A stretch of 64,000 nucleotides of DNA from Loigolactobacillus rennini DSM 20253 (GTDB taxonomy: Bacteria; Bacillota; Bacilli; Lactobacillales; Lactobacillaceae): contig NZ_AYYI01000005.1 of the NCBI RefSeq assembly GCF_001436505.1, positions 1-64,000 of the forward strand, given 5' to 3'. The translations under genes were made by a program, and so were the position numbers. Shown in pieces: positions 8,050 through 16,164 of this stretch. Under the pieces are notes generated by a model, which did not search any database, was not told where the DNA came from, and saw nothing but the letters and a program-made list of their open reading frames with translations. Each line of letters begins with the position of its first letter. Within the stretch, counting starts at the first letter, position 1.

Positions 8050-8410
8050 TTAACTTAAAGTGCACTTTATCGTTATTCTTCAGGTAAGTTTTAGCGGCAC
8101 CTTTGGTTGCATCCTTACCATTAATACTGTATAACCAATATTTTTGTGTCTTTTTATTTTGTTTATGCCCATTGATAGACGTGATCATACCGTCGTCTTC
8201 TTTAACTTTGTAATGCTTCTTCATGATCTTCATCACAGAAGTTTTACGAGTGGTTTTAATCTTTTTCCGGCTGATCTTTTTATGGTTAACAGTTAATGTG
8301 ACTCTTACCTTAATTGATTTTTTTGCTTTGGCAGCTGCTGGTTGCACCCCGGTTCCCAGTAAGCCGACACCCAAGGTAAAAATGGTGGTTATCTTAATAA
8401 GTTTTTGCAA
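8036..8410 (-). CDS. Secreted DUF4430 protein, transcobalamin-like
   Basis: This is a 124-residue exported protein with a signal peptide (residues 1 to about 27, ending PAAAKA). A very basic mature part follows. The DUF4430 pattern is visible in YWLYSINGKDATKGAAKTY. DUF4430 resembles the C-terminal domain of animal transcobalamin. It starts at TTG 8410 behind AAGGAGG. Coupling to an S component suggests it catches a vitamin or metal ligand at the cell surface and hands it on; this is inference. Confidence 0.72.
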   Translation of the reverse strand: MQKLIKITTIFTLGVGLLGTGVQPAAAKAKKSIKVRVTLTVNHKKISRKKIKTTRKTSVMKIMKKHYKVKEDDGMITSINGHKQNKKTQKYWLYSINGKDATKGAAKTYLKNNDKVHFKLNAEK

Positions 8411-8546
8411 AATAGTTCCTCCTTGAATTGTAAGTTTTAAACTAACACTTTGGGTGCCCTTAGTATAACATCAATCGTTTTCAGTGCATTAAAAAAATCA
8501 AAAAAATTTCGTGATACAATTAAAAGCAGGATAAAGGAGAATGAGA

Positions 8547-9272
8547 ATGCAATTAATTGATGCCCACACACACGTGGATAATCAGCAATTTGTCCGCTTA
8601 TTAAAACGTGAAAAAGTTTATGCGACACTTAATTGTGGGTCACCGGCTGAATTTGAACAAAATCAAGCTTGGGTGGGGCGAAATCGGCGTTTAAAATTAA
8701 GTGCTGGTATTCATCCTTGGCAAGCTGATCAAATGAAGTGGTCAGATATGGCCCCAATTTTAAAACAAGTACCAGTGGTCGGTGAAATTGGTCTGGATAA
8801 TGTGTGGACTAAGCTGCCTTTGCAATTGCAGCAGCAAGTTTTTACCAAACAGTTAGCCTATGCGGAAAAAGCACATAAGCCGGTGATTATCCACACTAAA
8901 GGTCAGGAAAAAGAAACCCTGCGGATTTTGAAAACTTATTTTAATACTTATTTATTACATTGGTATTCAAGTACGGAATACATTGAAGATTTTTTGGATT
9001 TAGGTTGTTATTTCAGTATTGGACCGTCGTTTGCAACTGAAGAAAGTGTTCATTATTTGTTGCAAGCACTACCCTTAAATAAAGTATTATTAGAATCAGA
9101 TGGAATGGCTGGTATGACGTGGGCTTTAAGCCGAGAATTACCGTTAAGTGCTTACCCAGAACAAATGAGTACTGGCATTCAGGCCTTATCGCGGATTCAT
9201 CATTTGGCGCCAGTAAAAGTTGCTGCCCAATTGGTGGCCAATTTACAGCGGTTTTGGGCTGGTGAAAATTAA
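8547..9272 (+). CDS. TatD-family metal-dependent hydrolase
   Basis: A cytosolic TIM-barrel hydrolase of 241 residues. Metal ligands are visible in DAHTHVD, AGIHPW, GEIGLDN, IIHTKG and LLESDG. TatD proteins are 3'-5' exonucleases or related phosphohydrolases. I choose ATG 8547 over ATG 8541 because AAGGAGA directly abuts the earlier codon. It is slightly short, and the region after LLHWYSS differs from classic TatD, so this is a TatD-like relative rather than certain YcfH or TatD. Confidence 0.82.
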   Translation: MQLIDAHTHVDNQQFVRLLKREKVYATLNCGSPAEFEQNQAWVGRNRRLKLSAGIHPWQADQMKWSDMAPILKQVPVVGEIGLDNVWTKLPLQLQQQVFTKQLAYAEKAHKPVIIHTKGQEKETLRILKTYFNTYLLHWYSSTEYIEDFLDLGCYFSIGPSFATEESVHYLLQALPLNKVLLESDGMAGMTWALSRELPLSAYPEQMSTGIQALSRIHHLAPVKVAAQLVANLQRFWAGEN

Positions 9273-9310
9273 GGTTAAATAAAATTGCTTAATTAAAAGG
9301 TGGAATCAAG

Positions 9311-10216
9311 ATGTTGAAAATTGGTGTGTTTGGACTTGGCAATATTGCCCAAAAAGCATATTTGCCGGTGATGGCACAATTACAAGATCAGGTTGACTGG
9401 ATTCTGTGTACACGGGATTCTGTTAAATTGAAACGGCTACAGCAAAAATTTGGTTTTAAACATACCGTTTCAGATTTTTCGGCATTATTAGCACAACAGC
9501 CGGCAGCGATTTTCATTCATACGCCGACACCGACTCACGCTGCCTACATTAAACGCTGCTTAGCGGCAGGAATCCATGTTTATGTTGACAAGCCTGTGAG
9601 TGATAATTTGGCTGAGGTGAAGCAGCTTTATCAGTTAGCAGCTCAGCAAAATTGTTTACTCACAGCTGGGTTTAACCGACGTTTTGCCCCGATGAACGTT
9701 AAATTACACCAACAACCAGCACAAGTGGTTTGGGTGCAAAAAACACGGGTGGCAGAACAGCAGTCAGTGCCGTTTGTCGCGTTTGATCTATTGCCTCATG
9801 TGGTGGATACGGCATTATTTTTATTCGGACAAACACCACAGGCTTGTCATTATCAGTTAACGGCTGAAAAAGGTATCTTGCAGCAGGCTAGTGTGTTGCT
9901 GACGGCACCTCATGCGACGGCTTATGCGGTGTTGAATATGCAGGCAGGAACTAATCGAGAAACTGCAACCGTTCAAAATCAACAGGGAATTTTCCGCGTG
10001 GTGGATTTAGCAACGTATCAACAAGATCAGCATGGTTGCTGTACGCAGCAAAGCTTTCCAGATTGGACGCCTAATTTAACGCGACGTGGCTTTGCACCTT
10101 TAATTCAGCAATTTATCGCTGCTGTTCAAGGAAAACAAGCCAACCCAGTCAGTCCCACATCTAGTTTGTTGACTCACCAAATTTGCCAAGGATTAGTGAC
10201 AGAAGCCGCACGATAA
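9311..10216 (+). CDS. Gfo/Idh/MocA-family oxidoreductase
   Basis: A cytosolic NAD(P)-dependent oxidoreductase of 301 residues. It has an N-terminal Rossmann fold (GVFGLGNIAQKAYLP) and the catalytic-loop motif DKPVSDN in place of the usual EKP. The C-terminal part is the alpha/beta substrate domain. It is shorter than the common 330-350 residues. It lies 38 bases after the TatD-like gene and may share its transcript. The substrate is unknown; family members oxidise sugars, inositols or similar. Confidence 0.85.
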   Translation: MLKIGVFGLGNIAQKAYLPVMAQLQDQVDWILCTRDSVKLKRLQQKFGFKHTVSDFSALLAQQPAAIFIHTPTPTHAAYIKRCLAAGIHVYVDKPVSDNLAEVKQLYQLAAQQNCLLTAGFNRRFAPMNVKLHQQPAQVVWVQKTRVAEQQSVPFVAFDLLPHVVDTALFLFGQTPQACHYQLTAEKGILQQASVLLTAPHATAYAVLNMQAGTNRETATVQNQQGIFRVVDLATYQQDQHGCCTQQSFPDWTPNLTRRGFAPLIQQFIAAVQGKQANPVSPTSSLLTHQICQGLVTEAAR

Positions 10217-10226
10217 GGACACAAAA

Positions 10227-10252
10227 AGCGTTGCAACTAAAGTTACAACGCT
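10227..10252 (-). terminator. Terminator of the DUF2187 gene
   Basis: AGCGTTGCAACT pairs with AGTTACAACGCT with one mismatch. On the minus strand it is followed by TTTTTG, so it suits the gene at 10290-10550. It may also slow readthrough from the left. Confidence 0.7.
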
Positions 10253-10289
10253 AAGGTTATTGCTTAACTTTTCATTATTGCTAGTTTAA

Positions 10290-10550
10290 CTAAGCATTTT
10301 CAGGTTCACTTTGAACCTTTTGTAAATGCCGGTAACTAACAACATAACGGCCATTGATTTCTTCCATAATTTTAGGGGTGATTTTACCGCCAGCTTCTAA
10401 TTTAACCAACGCACTATTCACGTATTTTTTGGTAATGGTACCAATGCAATCCGGAATGCCTTGTTCTTTGGTGATTTGTACTTGATCACCTGCAGTGAAG
10501 CGCCGGCTTTGTTCATTTTCTTCTGGTGCTGTATGATTAGATTGTGCCAA
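10290..10550 (-). CDS. DUF2187 family small protein
   Basis: An 86-residue cytosolic protein with an acidic N-terminal tail. From about residue 18 it has a small SH3/KOW-like beta domain, visible in FTAGDQVQITKEQG, IGTITKKYVNSALVKL and VSYRHLQKV, which matches DUF2187. The insert KITPKIMEEINGR lengthens the domain compared with short relatives. Function unknown. It is a single gene with its own ribosome binding site (GGAGGG) and terminator. Confidence 0.72.
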   Translation of the reverse strand: MAQSNHTAPEENEQSRRFTAGDQVQITKEQGIPDCIGTITKKYVNSALVKLEAGGKITPKIMEEINGRYVVSYRHLQKVQSEPENA

Positions 10551-10716
10551 TTAAATCCCTCCTTTAACCGGATGGTAGCAAGCCACCAACTGAATTCACT
10601 ATTAACTAGTATAACACTTTTTGGCTGGATTTAATGGCTTGCTGTTTGGCTTATCATGAAAATAATAGGCGTTAGTACTTTGACAGCGCTTTAAAATTAA
10701 GAAATGAGATGATAAA

Positions 10717-11574
10717 ATGCGGCCGATTAATCAACAAGTTGTGTTAGTGACAGGTGCATCTTCGGGAATTGGTGAAGCAACGGCCATTCGTTTGCGGCAA
10801 CGGGGGTTTATTGTGTATGCTGCGGCGCGGCGAACTGCCCGAATGCGGCATCTATTGGGATTGGGCATTCACGTCTTAGCTTTGGACGTAACGGATGACG
10901 CTTCATTAAAACAAGCATTACAGGTGATTATGCAGCAACAAAAACGTTTGGATATTTTAATTAACAATGCCGGTTTTGGGACTTATGGTGCCATTGAAGA
11001 GGTACCACTAGCTGATGGCCGTCGACAATTCGATGTTAATGTTTTTGGTGCGGTCAGATTAATCCAGCTGGTTTTACCGATTATGCGATGTCAGCGTTCT
11101 GGTCGGATCATTAACACTTCTTCCATTGCAGCCAAAGTTTACGAGCCGCTTTCTGGTTGGTATATGGGTACTAAACATGCGCTAGAAGGTATCAGTGATT
11201 CTTTACGAACAGAAGTGGCAGCCTTTGGCATTGATGTGGTGATGATTGAGCCTGGTGCCACTAATAGTCAATGGGCCGGTATTGCCAAACAGGCCTTGCT
11301 ACGGGATTCTGGGTCTGGCGCCTACCAAAAATTAGTGTGGGAAGTGGCGGCGCAATTGGATTTATTTGCCAAAGTGGGGTCAGCTCCGACAACCATTGCC
11401 GATTTGATGGAGCGGGCAGCGACTGCCCGGCGACCGCGAACCCGCTATGTCGGCGGCTTTGGTAGTAAAACGGCGTTATTTGCCCGGCGTTTATTATCGG
11501 ATCGGCAATTTGATGCTGCCGTTGCCTTAATTTTAGGATTAGGTTACCGTTACTATCAACGCCGAAAGTCATGA
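10717..11574 (+). CDS. Short-chain dehydrogenase/reductase
   Basis: A cytosolic SDR of 285 residues. Cofactor binding is by TGASSGIGEA with ARR after the second strand, suggesting NADP. The NNAG motif, the serine in INTSS and the active-site YMGTK (YxxxK) are all present, so it should be active. The substrate is unknown. It ends 13 bases before the alpha/beta hydrolase gene, probably the same transcript. Confidence 0.88.
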   Translation: MRPINQQVVLVTGASSGIGEATAIRLRQRGFIVYAAARRTARMRHLLGLGIHVLALDVTDDASLKQALQVIMQQQKRLDILINNAGFGTYGAIEEVPLADGRRQFDVNVFGAVRLIQLVLPIMRCQRSGRIINTSSIAAKVYEPLSGWYMGTKHALEGISDSLRTEVAAFGIDVVMIEPGATNSQWAGIAKQALLRDSGSGAYQKLVWEVAAQLDLFAKVGSAPTTIADLMERAATARRPRTRYVGGFGSKTALFARRLLSDRQFDAAVALILGLGYRYYQRRKS

Positions 11575-11587
11575 TGGAGGTTTTGCT

Positions 11588-12526
11588 TTGAAAAAGAAGA
11601 CAAAATATTTAACTATAGCAGCACTGCTAGGTAGTGCCGGCTTGTTCACAGGTAGTTATCTAAGCTTTCGTGCATCGACATTGAACCTTAAAAAATTAGT
11701 GCGAAAACAGCGGGATATCGATTTTCCAGCATCTGATCCTTGGGTGTTGGAAAAAAGATGGTATCAAAATACAAAACGATTGCACCGGCAAATTCAAACT
11801 GCAGACGGATTAACTTTGCGGGCGATTTTATTGCCACAAGCGCAAGCAACCACAAAAGTTGCTATTTTAGCCCATGGTTACCACCATTCATTGGAACAGA
11901 TGGCACCTTATGCAAAATTGTTCTATGATCTAGGCTTTAATGTTTTAGTGCCTGATGCCCGGGGACATGGTGATAGCGGTGGCCGTACCATTGGTTTTGG
12001 TTGGCTGGACCGGCGAGATTACGTGCAATGGGCACAGTTGATGACACAAGAATATGGTCCAACTGCCACGTTGGTTTTATTTGGTATCAGTATGGGGGCA
12101 GCAACGGTATTGGCTGCTAGTGGTGAAGCGGATTTGCCGCAAACTGTTAAAGCGGTGATTGAAGACAGCGGCTTCAGCTCAGTTGCAAAAGAAGTCTACT
12201 ATCGCATGTGGTCCCATTATTATCTGCCAGCACCGTCTTTGATGCCACTGATGACGTTATTTGCCAAATGGCAAGCTGGTTATGCTTATCAAGAAGGCAA
12301 CATTTTGCGCCAATTATTGAAAAGTCAAACGCCCACGTTATTCATTCATGGGGGCCATGATCGTCATGTGCCGCCTAAAGCGTTTAGCCGTTTGTATCAT
12401 GCTGCATCAATGCGCAAGATGGCGTATTTTGTGCCGCAAGCCGATCACGTGCAAGCTTATGCTACTAACCGAGCTAAGTATGAAGCGACTATTCGGCATT
12501 TTCTAGCACAATTAAAGTTAGTTTAA
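11588..12526 (+). CDS. Membrane-anchored alpha/beta hydrolase
   Basis: A 312-residue serine hydrolase with an N-terminal membrane segment (about residues 7-27). The nucleophile elbow is GISMGAA (GxSxG). The early AHGYHHS oxyanion loop, the late GGHDRHVPP aspartate region and ADHVQAY histidine complete the triad. The layout resembles YqkD-type hydrolases that face the outside of the membrane. It starts at TTG 11588 after GGAGG. The substrate is unknown. Confidence 0.83.
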   Translation: MKKKTKYLTIAALLGSAGLFTGSYLSFRASTLNLKKLVRKQRDIDFPASDPWVLEKRWYQNTKRLHRQIQTADGLTLRAILLPQAQATTKVAILAHGYHHSLEQMAPYAKLFYDLGFNVLVPDARGHGDSGGRTIGFGWLDRRDYVQWAQLMTQEYGPTATLVLFGISMGAATVLAASGEADLPQTVKAVIEDSGFSSVAKEVYYRMWSHYYLPAPSLMPLMTLFAKWQAGYAYQEGNILRQLLKSQTPTLFIHGGHDRHVPPKAFSRLYHAASMRKMAYFVPQADHVQAYATNRAKYEATIRHFLAQLKLV

Positions 12527-12603
12527 TTTCACAACAAAAAAGAAAATTTTAGTATCATTTTGCGTTATAATACCTTTATTATAAGAAGAATGGGGTTACA
12601 GAA

Positions 12604-13254
12604 GTGAAATTGAGAGGTTTGATTAGGCGTGGCTTTTGGGGGTTAGCCTTATTAATCGCAGTTTTTATGGGTGCCTTATTGTTTGTAGGTTGGCATGATG
12701 TTCCAGCAAAAACATCAGCAGCGGTGGCGTTTCAAAATGGCTGGGCAAAACTGGCTAAAAAGCCACCGGAAGCGATTCAATTGCAGGTGGCGCCAAAAAG
12801 TCAGCGGCCGACTCTACCAACCGGTTGCGAGATCACTGATGTGGCGATGCTATTACAATTTCGTGGGCAACCACAAACTTTAACCCAGATTGCTCAGGAA
12901 ATTCCTTATGCTGATAATCCTGAAGACGGCTTTTGGGGAAATCCTTTTAATGATACCGGGTATACCATGTACCCACCGGCTTGGCGGGATTACTTCACTA
13001 AACATTTAGGTAGCTTTACGGATTTATCCCAACGTTCGCCACAAGCTTTTCGGCAGCAATTAGCAGCAGGTAAGCCGGTTGTCTGCTGGGTGGTGATGCA
13101 TGGCTTTTCCGCGCACGCCATTTTGTTGACCGGTTTTACTGGGGACACGTTTATTTACAATGATCCGTACACTGGGCAAAGCCAGCAACGAATCAGTACC
13201 CAGCGGTTATGGCGGCTGGCAGCATCTCAGCACCACCGGGCGATGACTTATTAA
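12604..13254 (+). CDS. Membrane-anchored C39-like cysteine peptidase
   Basis: A 216-residue protein with an N-terminal hydrophobic segment (about 8-30). A papain-like C39_2 domain follows: catalytic cysteine in LPTGCEITDVAM, histidine in HGFSAHAILLTG and aspartate in YNDPYTG. YvpB and similar lactobacillus proteins look the same. It probably acts outside the cell; its substrate is unknown. It has its own -10 TATAAT at 12566-12571 and starts at GTG 12604. Confidence 0.8.
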   Translation: MKLRGLIRRGFWGLALLIAVFMGALLFVGWHDVPAKTSAAVAFQNGWAKLAKKPPEAIQLQVAPKSQRPTLPTGCEITDVAMLLQFRGQPQTLTQIAQEIPYADNPEDGFWGNPFNDTGYTMYPPAWRDYFTKHLGSFTDLSQRSPQAFRQQLAAGKPVVCWVVMHGFSAHAILLTGFTGDTFIYNDPYTGQSQQRISTQRLWRLAASQHHRAMTY

Positions 13255-13259
13255 GGAGG

Positions 13260-13289
13260 CAGTCGGTTTAAGCCGGCTGTTTATTTTTA
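13260..13289 (+). terminator. Terminator after the C39-like gene
   Basis: CAGTCGG (13260-13266) pairs with CCGGCTG (13273-13279), including one G-T pair, then GTTTATTTTT follows. Confidence 0.7.
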
Positions 13290-13309
13290 ATCAAAATGAG
13301 GTGACAGGC

Positions 13310-14062
13310 GTGAATGAAAAACGGCAAGCTCAATTATTGACCACCTGTTTAATGGCTGGTCGAATCATGATTGAAAGTGGTTCGGAAATGTACCGTGTTG
13401 AAGATACCATGCGGCGAATCGCGCAAAATGCCGGGGTGATGGACAGCCATATTTTTACTACCCCGACAGGTTTATTTATGTCATTACCAACTTATGATGC
13501 CGTGCAAATTCAGCAGGTGACGAGCCGGGCGATCAATTTAGAAAAGGTGGACCGGGTCAATGCACTATCCCGGCAGTTTGCGGACCATCAAATCACGCTA
13601 ACCGTTTTATCCCAGCGTTTAGCTGTCTTGGATCACGATGTGCCTTATTTTCCATTATGGCTGCAAGTGATTGCAGCTGCTGTCGTCAGTTGTACAATTA
13701 TGATTATGTTTGGTGGTCATTGGATTGATTTTCTACCTAGTGCAGTAGTGGGAGCTGCTGGTTATACCGTTTTTTATTTGGTACGTGAACAACTAAGCGT
13801 TAGTTTTCTCAGTGAATTTTTAGCGGCGTTTACCATTGGCTTATTGGCTTGGATTTTCATCAGCTTACACTTTGGCCGTAGTTTGGACATGATTATTATC
13901 GGTGCGGTAATGCCTCTGGTGCCAGGGGTTGCCATTACTAATGCTGTTCGCGACATGTTAGCAGGTCATTTGTTGACTGGGATTGTTCGGGGCATTGAAG
14001 CTTTATTTAGTGTCAGTGCGATTGGCATCGGAATTGCATTGGTATTTCGCTTTTTTGCGTAA
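13310..14062 (+). CDS. Threonine/serine exporter ThrE, N-terminal half (DUF1212)
   Basis: A membrane protein (250 aa) forming the larger half of a split ThrE exporter. The N-terminal cytosolic part has SGSEMYRVEDTM and FTTPTGLFMSL, and about five membrane segments follow. I choose GTG 13310 because GAGG overlaps the earlier GTG 13301. The C-terminal half is encoded 13 bases downstream. It should export threonine, serine or small peptides, by family. Confidence 0.85.
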   Translation: MNEKRQAQLLTTCLMAGRIMIESGSEMYRVEDTMRRIAQNAGVMDSHIFTTPTGLFMSLPTYDAVQIQQVTSRAINLEKVDRVNALSRQFADHQITLTVLSQRLAVLDHDVPYFPLWLQVIAAAVVSCTIMIMFGGHWIDFLPSAVVGAAGYTVFYLVREQLSVSFLSEFLAAFTIGLLAWIFISLHFGRSLDMIIIGAVMPLVPGVAITNAVRDMLAGHLLTGIVRGIEALFSVSAIGIGIALVFRFFA

Positions 14063-14075
14063 AGGGGGTCAGGTG

Positions 14076-14516
14076 ATGTGGCAACAATTTATCGTGCAAG
14101 GCGTTTTTAGTTATTTAGCAACCATCGGTTTTGGTATTTGTTCCAATGTGCCACGGCGTGCATTGCATGTATGTGGTTTGACCGGTTTAACTGGCTGGTT
14201 AGTTTATTGGAGTTTGTTACAATTGGAAATTGGGAAAATGTTGCCTAACTTGGCCGGCGCCTTTGCATTAGCGCTATTGAGCTGGGTGATTGCCCGGCGC
14301 CATAAAATTCCCGTCATCATCGTCAACATTCCCGGCTTGGTGCCACTAGTGCCTGGTGGTGTTGCCTACCGGGCTGTCAGAGCTTTTGCGCTAGGAAACT
14401 ATCCACTGGGAATTCGGTTTACAGTGCAAGTTCTCATGATTGCTGGTGCTATTGCTGTCGGTTTTATGCTAGCTCAGTTGGTGACGTCACCTGGTCAATT
14501 ACGCCGGCAAAAATAA
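14076..14516 (+). CDS. Threonine/serine exporter, C-terminal half (DUF3815)
   Basis: A small membrane protein (146 aa, four to five segments), the second half of the split ThrE exporter. The motif IPGLVPLVPGGVAYR matches that of the C-terminal domain in full-length ThrE and mirrors MPLVPGVAITN in its partner. I use ATG 14076, which has GGGGGTCAGG upstream. The earlier in-frame start would lie inside the preceding gene. Confidence 0.84.
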   Translation: MWQQFIVQGVFSYLATIGFGICSNVPRRALHVCGLTGLTGWLVYWSLLQLEIGKMLPNLAGAFALALLSWVIARRHKIPVIIVNIPGLVPLVPGGVAYRAVRAFALGNYPLGIRFTVQVLMIAGAIAVGFMLAQLVTSPGQLRRQK

Positions 14517-14717
14517 TGTTGCAGATAATTTGGTTACTACCGACTGATTGTTTTTAGACTTTTAAAATTAAACCATCAGTTGATTGGATAAAATAAGGGT
14601 ATGAGAAAAATTACTTTTACTATCCCCGAAAAAAAATTTATAAATTATAATTCGCTTAATGACAGTAGTTTTACAATGAAAATTGGTGCTTTATTTTAAC
14701 GTAACTGGTGGAATGAC

Positions 14718-14747
14718 TTGCTATTAGTAAATCGAAGCGGCTATAAT
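14718..14747 (+). promoter_or_regulatory. Promoter of the second usp gene
   Basis: TTGCTA (14718-14723), an 18-base spacer, then TATAAT (14742-14747). The 13-base string around the -10 box equals that before the first usp gene. Confidence 0.55.
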
Positions 14748-14789
14748 GAAATTGGATTTGAGATCAGTCAAAAGTGAGGTATCAGGGAA

Positions 14790-15299
14790 ATGAGTGCAAA
14801 AAAAACGCAGGACTCATTAGACTTTGAAGTAGAAACAATGATCTTTCGGCGGTTGTTGGTTGCAGTGGACGAAGATGATTCGACTTCATCAATTCGTGCG
14901 TTTAATTATGCCGTAACTTTAGCCAAAGCGTATCGGATTCCATTAGCGATCGTAACCATTCTAGAAACCAGTGATTTGAATGTTTATGACTCGTTATCAC
15001 CCGATGTATTGGCAAAACGGCGTAGTGAAGTTTTGGCAAAAGTTAATCAGTACGCTGATAAAGCGAAAAAATTTGGTGTTGCTGATGTCACTTCATTGAT
15101 TGGTGAGGGTCGACCAGGTCGGGTTATCGTTGACCAAGTGATTCCTGAATGGCAACCAGATCTATTGGTTGTGGGTTCTGAAACCACTGAAAAGAGTCGG
15201 ATCTTCATCGGTTCCCAGGCGAGTTACATGGCACAAAACGCACCTTGCTCTGTGATTGTGGTCCGTGCTAACGATCAGTACGCTCCGAAAAAGGCGTAA
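14790..15299 (+). CDS. Universal stress protein, UspA family
   Basis: A single-domain Usp of 169 residues with a 16-residue polar extension before the usual IFRRLLVAVDEDDS strand. The C-terminal nucleotide loop reads GSETTEKSRIFIGS, which lacks the second glycine of G-x2-G, so ATP binding may be weaker than in the first Usp. A second start at the internal ATG (residue 17) cannot be excluded. It stands alone with a promoter and a strong terminator. Confidence 0.87.
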   Translation: MSAKKTQDSLDFEVETMIFRRLLVAVDEDDSTSSIRAFNYAVTLAKAYRIPLAIVTILETSDLNVYDSLSPDVLAKRRSEVLAKVNQYADKAKKFGVADVTSLIGEGRPGRVIVDQVIPEWQPDLLVVGSETTEKSRIFIGSQASYMAQNAPCSVIVVRANDQYAPKKA

Positions 15300-15357
15300 T
15301 TCACTTACTGGTGGTTGCTGCCTGACGTCTAAATCGTGATGGTGCGCCATAGCCATC

Positions 15358-15400
15358 AAAAAGGGATGCCGCAATAAGTAAATTGTGGCATCCCTTTTTT
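15358..15400 (+). terminator. Terminator of the second usp gene
   Basis: An 18-base stem with one mismatch (15358-15375 with 15382-15399) runs into six T residues. It lies just before sfsA, so sfsA must start its own transcript or rely on readthrough. Confidence 0.9.
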
Positions 15401-15435
15401 AGTTGACGTTAAACGCGCTTATTAGAAAGGATTTG

Positions 15436-16164
15436 TTGGTTTTGCGCTATGCTAATTATCATTTAGCACATTTTATTGCCCGTCCGAACCGTTTTATCGC
15501 AATTTGTGACTTGCATCATGAGCGGATTCGCGTTCACGTTAAAAATACCGGCCGCAATAAAGAGATTTTACAGCCACAGCGGCAGGTTGCGCTGGTGAAA
15601 AGTGACAACCTGAATCGTAAAACCCAGTATGATTTAGTCGCTGCTAAAGTGGGAACAAGGTGGATTAACATCGATAGTCAGGCACCTAACCATGTGGCTT
15701 ATGAAAGTATTAAAAATGGCGGAATTCAGCTACCTGGGATTTCAACTGAAGCAATTACGACTTTGCGACCAGAGGTGACCTTTGAAGATGCGCGGTTTGA
15801 TATTTTTGGTGCCACAGCAAGTCAGCCCTTTTTTGTTGAGTTAAAAGGGGTCACGTTAGCCAATGGTGCACTAGCAGCTTTTCCAGATGCACCCACCGCC
15901 CGGGCAACTAAACATGTGCAAACGCTAATCCGAGCTCAGCAAGCTGGCTATCAAGCCTACCTATGTTTTATTGTGCAACTACCTGATGTGACGGCGATGA
16001 CGATTTATCGGCAACGAGATCCTGCATTGTATGCCGCTGTTTTAATGGCGCAGCAACACGGTGTTCACTTACTTGCTTACCAGTGTGCAGTTACGCCAGG
16101 CTCATTAACGGTGACTCAGCCGGTGGTCATCGATCTTCAGCGGCAGTTTACGGAAGTGCCGTAG
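15436..16164 (+). CDS. sfsA: SfsA-family DNA/RNA nuclease
   Basis: About 242 residues; matches SfsA, a family with an N-terminal OB-like part and a C-terminal PD-(D/E)xK-type nuclease core. Conserved parts are CDLHHERIRVHVKNTGR, ENLxx-type YESIKNG, FFVELKGVTL (E and K of the active site) and FPDAPTARATKH. In E. coli it was first seen as a sugar fermentation stimulator. The start is uncertain: no ATG fits, and TTG 15433, 15436 or 15442 all follow GAAAGG. Its 3' end overlaps the convergent dehydrogenase gene by 17 bases. Confidence 0.85.
   Translation: MVLRYANYHLAHFIARPNRFIAICDLHHERIRVHVKNTGRNKEILQPQRQVALVKSDNLNRKTQYDLVAAKVGTRWINIDSQAPNHVAYESIKNGGIQLPGISTEAITTLRPEVTFEDARFDIFGATASQPFFVELKGVTLANGALAAFPDAPTARATKHVQTLIRAQQAGYQAYLCFIVQLPDVTAMTIYRQRDPALYAAVLMAQQHGVHLLAYQCAVTPGSLTVTQPVVIDLQRQFTEVP

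Noticed and set aside
14601-14699. 32-residue open frame (ATG to TAA) before the second usp gene
   Set aside because: The ribosome binding site is only two bases from the ATG, there is no family match, and the region is AT-rich; not enough support for a gene.
15403-15435. sfsA start at TTG 15403
   Set aside because: It lies only a few bases after the usp terminator and has no ribosome binding site; TTG codons after GAAAGG at 15424-15430 fit better.
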